A stretch of 13,373 bases of DNA, taken from NCBI GenBank assembly GCA_902783705.1, contig CACZSA010000326.1, positions 1-13,373 on the forward strand, written 5' to 3'. A program made the translations under genes and the position numbers. The notes below the pieces were generated by a model that saw nothing but the letters and a program-made list of their open reading frames with translations, was not told the origin of the DNA and searched no databases. This DNA comes from an uncultured Ruminococcus sp. (GTDB taxonomy: Bacteria > Bacillota > Clostridia > Oscillospirales > CAG-272). The stretch's first letter is position 1. Each line of letters opens with the position of its first letter. Shown piece after piece: positions 13,057-13,373 of the stretch.

Positions 13057-13090
13057 AAAACCTCTGCCATGCGGCAGATTGGAGGATTTT
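13057..13090 (+). promoter_or_regulatory. Hairpin spanning the yggS-sepF gap and the sepF ribosome binding site
   Basis: TCTGCC (13063-13068) and GGCAGA (13073-13078) form a perfect stem around an ATGC loop. AAAACCTC (13057-13064) can alternatively pair with GAGG and the following TTTT (13082-13090, one bulge), which would cover the GGAGG at 13081-13085 used by sepF. The hairpin is too poor in T after the stem to be a good terminator. Confidence 0.45.
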
Positions 13091-13091
13091 T

Positions 13092-13373
13092 ATGGGACTC
13101 ATGGATCGAATCAAGAAAGTAACCGGCGCGAACGACACCTACGACGAATCTTACGACGAAGATTACTACGACGGATTTGATAATTATGACGAGGGCGCGG
13201 ACGACAGCGACGTCCAGTATGCCGCCCCGCAGCAGCCCCAGGGGAACGTGAACCCCAACCCGCAGCCGATGGGCAGCCTGAATCTTTCCGGCTCCAACAT
13301 CAAGATGCAGGTCGTCCGTCCGGAGACCTACGACAGCGACACCGCCACCCAGATCGCCAACCACCTTCTGAAC
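13092..13373 (+). CDS. sepF: Cell division protein SepF (N-terminal part, runs off the right edge)
   Basis: The first 94 codons are present. SepF tethers FtsZ to the membrane and organises the septum. Residues 1-12 (MGLMDRIKKVTG) form the short amphipathic membrane-binding helix. Residues 16-41 are an Asp/Tyr/Glu-rich acidic linker, 45-68 are Pro/Gln/Asn-rich, and the conserved SepF core opens at about 70 with IKMQVVRPETYDSDTATQIA. GGAGG lies 6 bases before the ATG. The position after yggS matches the ylmE-ylmF order of B. subtilis. ylmG, ylmH and divIVA would be expected beyond the right edge. Confidence 0.93.
   Translation, partial: MGLMDRIKKVTGANDTYDESYDEDYYDGFDNYDEGADDSDVQYAAPQQPQGNVNPNPQPMGSLNLSGSNIKMQVVRPETYDSDTATQIANHLLN

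Overview
The window reads as chromosomal DNA of a GC-rich Firmicute, most likely a Clostridia-class gut or rumen bacterium (Oscillospirales or Christensenellales-like). The grounds are a SepF/YggS division cluster, a DUF2975 plus YozG-type regulator pair, rbfA-nrnA adjacency, a DNA repair exonuclease of the YhaO type, CapA-type lipoproteins and sigma-A promoters that mostly carry an extended -10. No database search was possible, so family assignments rest on motifs and lengths.

Layout. 1-651 (minus): the N-terminal part of a solute-binding lipoprotein running off the left edge, with a consensus promoter followed by a perfect 47-bp tandem duplication in its leader. 945-1638 (plus): a four-helix DUF2975 membrane protein and a small HTH regulator, preceded by an operator-like TATCGA palindrome. 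They end at a terminator whose downstream half also serves as promoter region for a 366-residue XRE regulator with a TPR-like C-terminus (1774-2874). A bidirectional terminator separates this from glpK (2954-4441, minus), which stands alone without glpF or glpD. The 407 bases upstream of glpK are non-coding, rich in hairpins and possibly the remains of an IS200/IS605-type element.

4849-9018 (minus) is a compact operon: capA-like lipoprotein, rbfA, nrnA and a YhaO-type nuclease, with gaps of 35, -8 and 15 bases. The lipoprotein carries a 60-residue Pro-Glu repeat between its lipid anchor and its catalytic domain. A divergent promoter pair (9109-9189) drives this operon leftwards and truB plus a C39-like peptidase rightwards.

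10948-13373 (plus) is a cell-envelope/division cluster: an HlyD-like membrane adaptor, a YggS PLP-binding protein and the start of sepF. It has its own promoter, a leader hairpin, an apparent internal promoter inside yggS and a hairpin near the sepF ribosome binding site.

No wholly new multi-gene system is evident. The points most worth a second look are the hairpin-rich element between the nuclease and glpK (where the usual ATPase partner of the nuclease would be expected), the Pro-Glu wall-spanning linker, the C39-like protein lacking any export signal, and the layered regulation of sepF.
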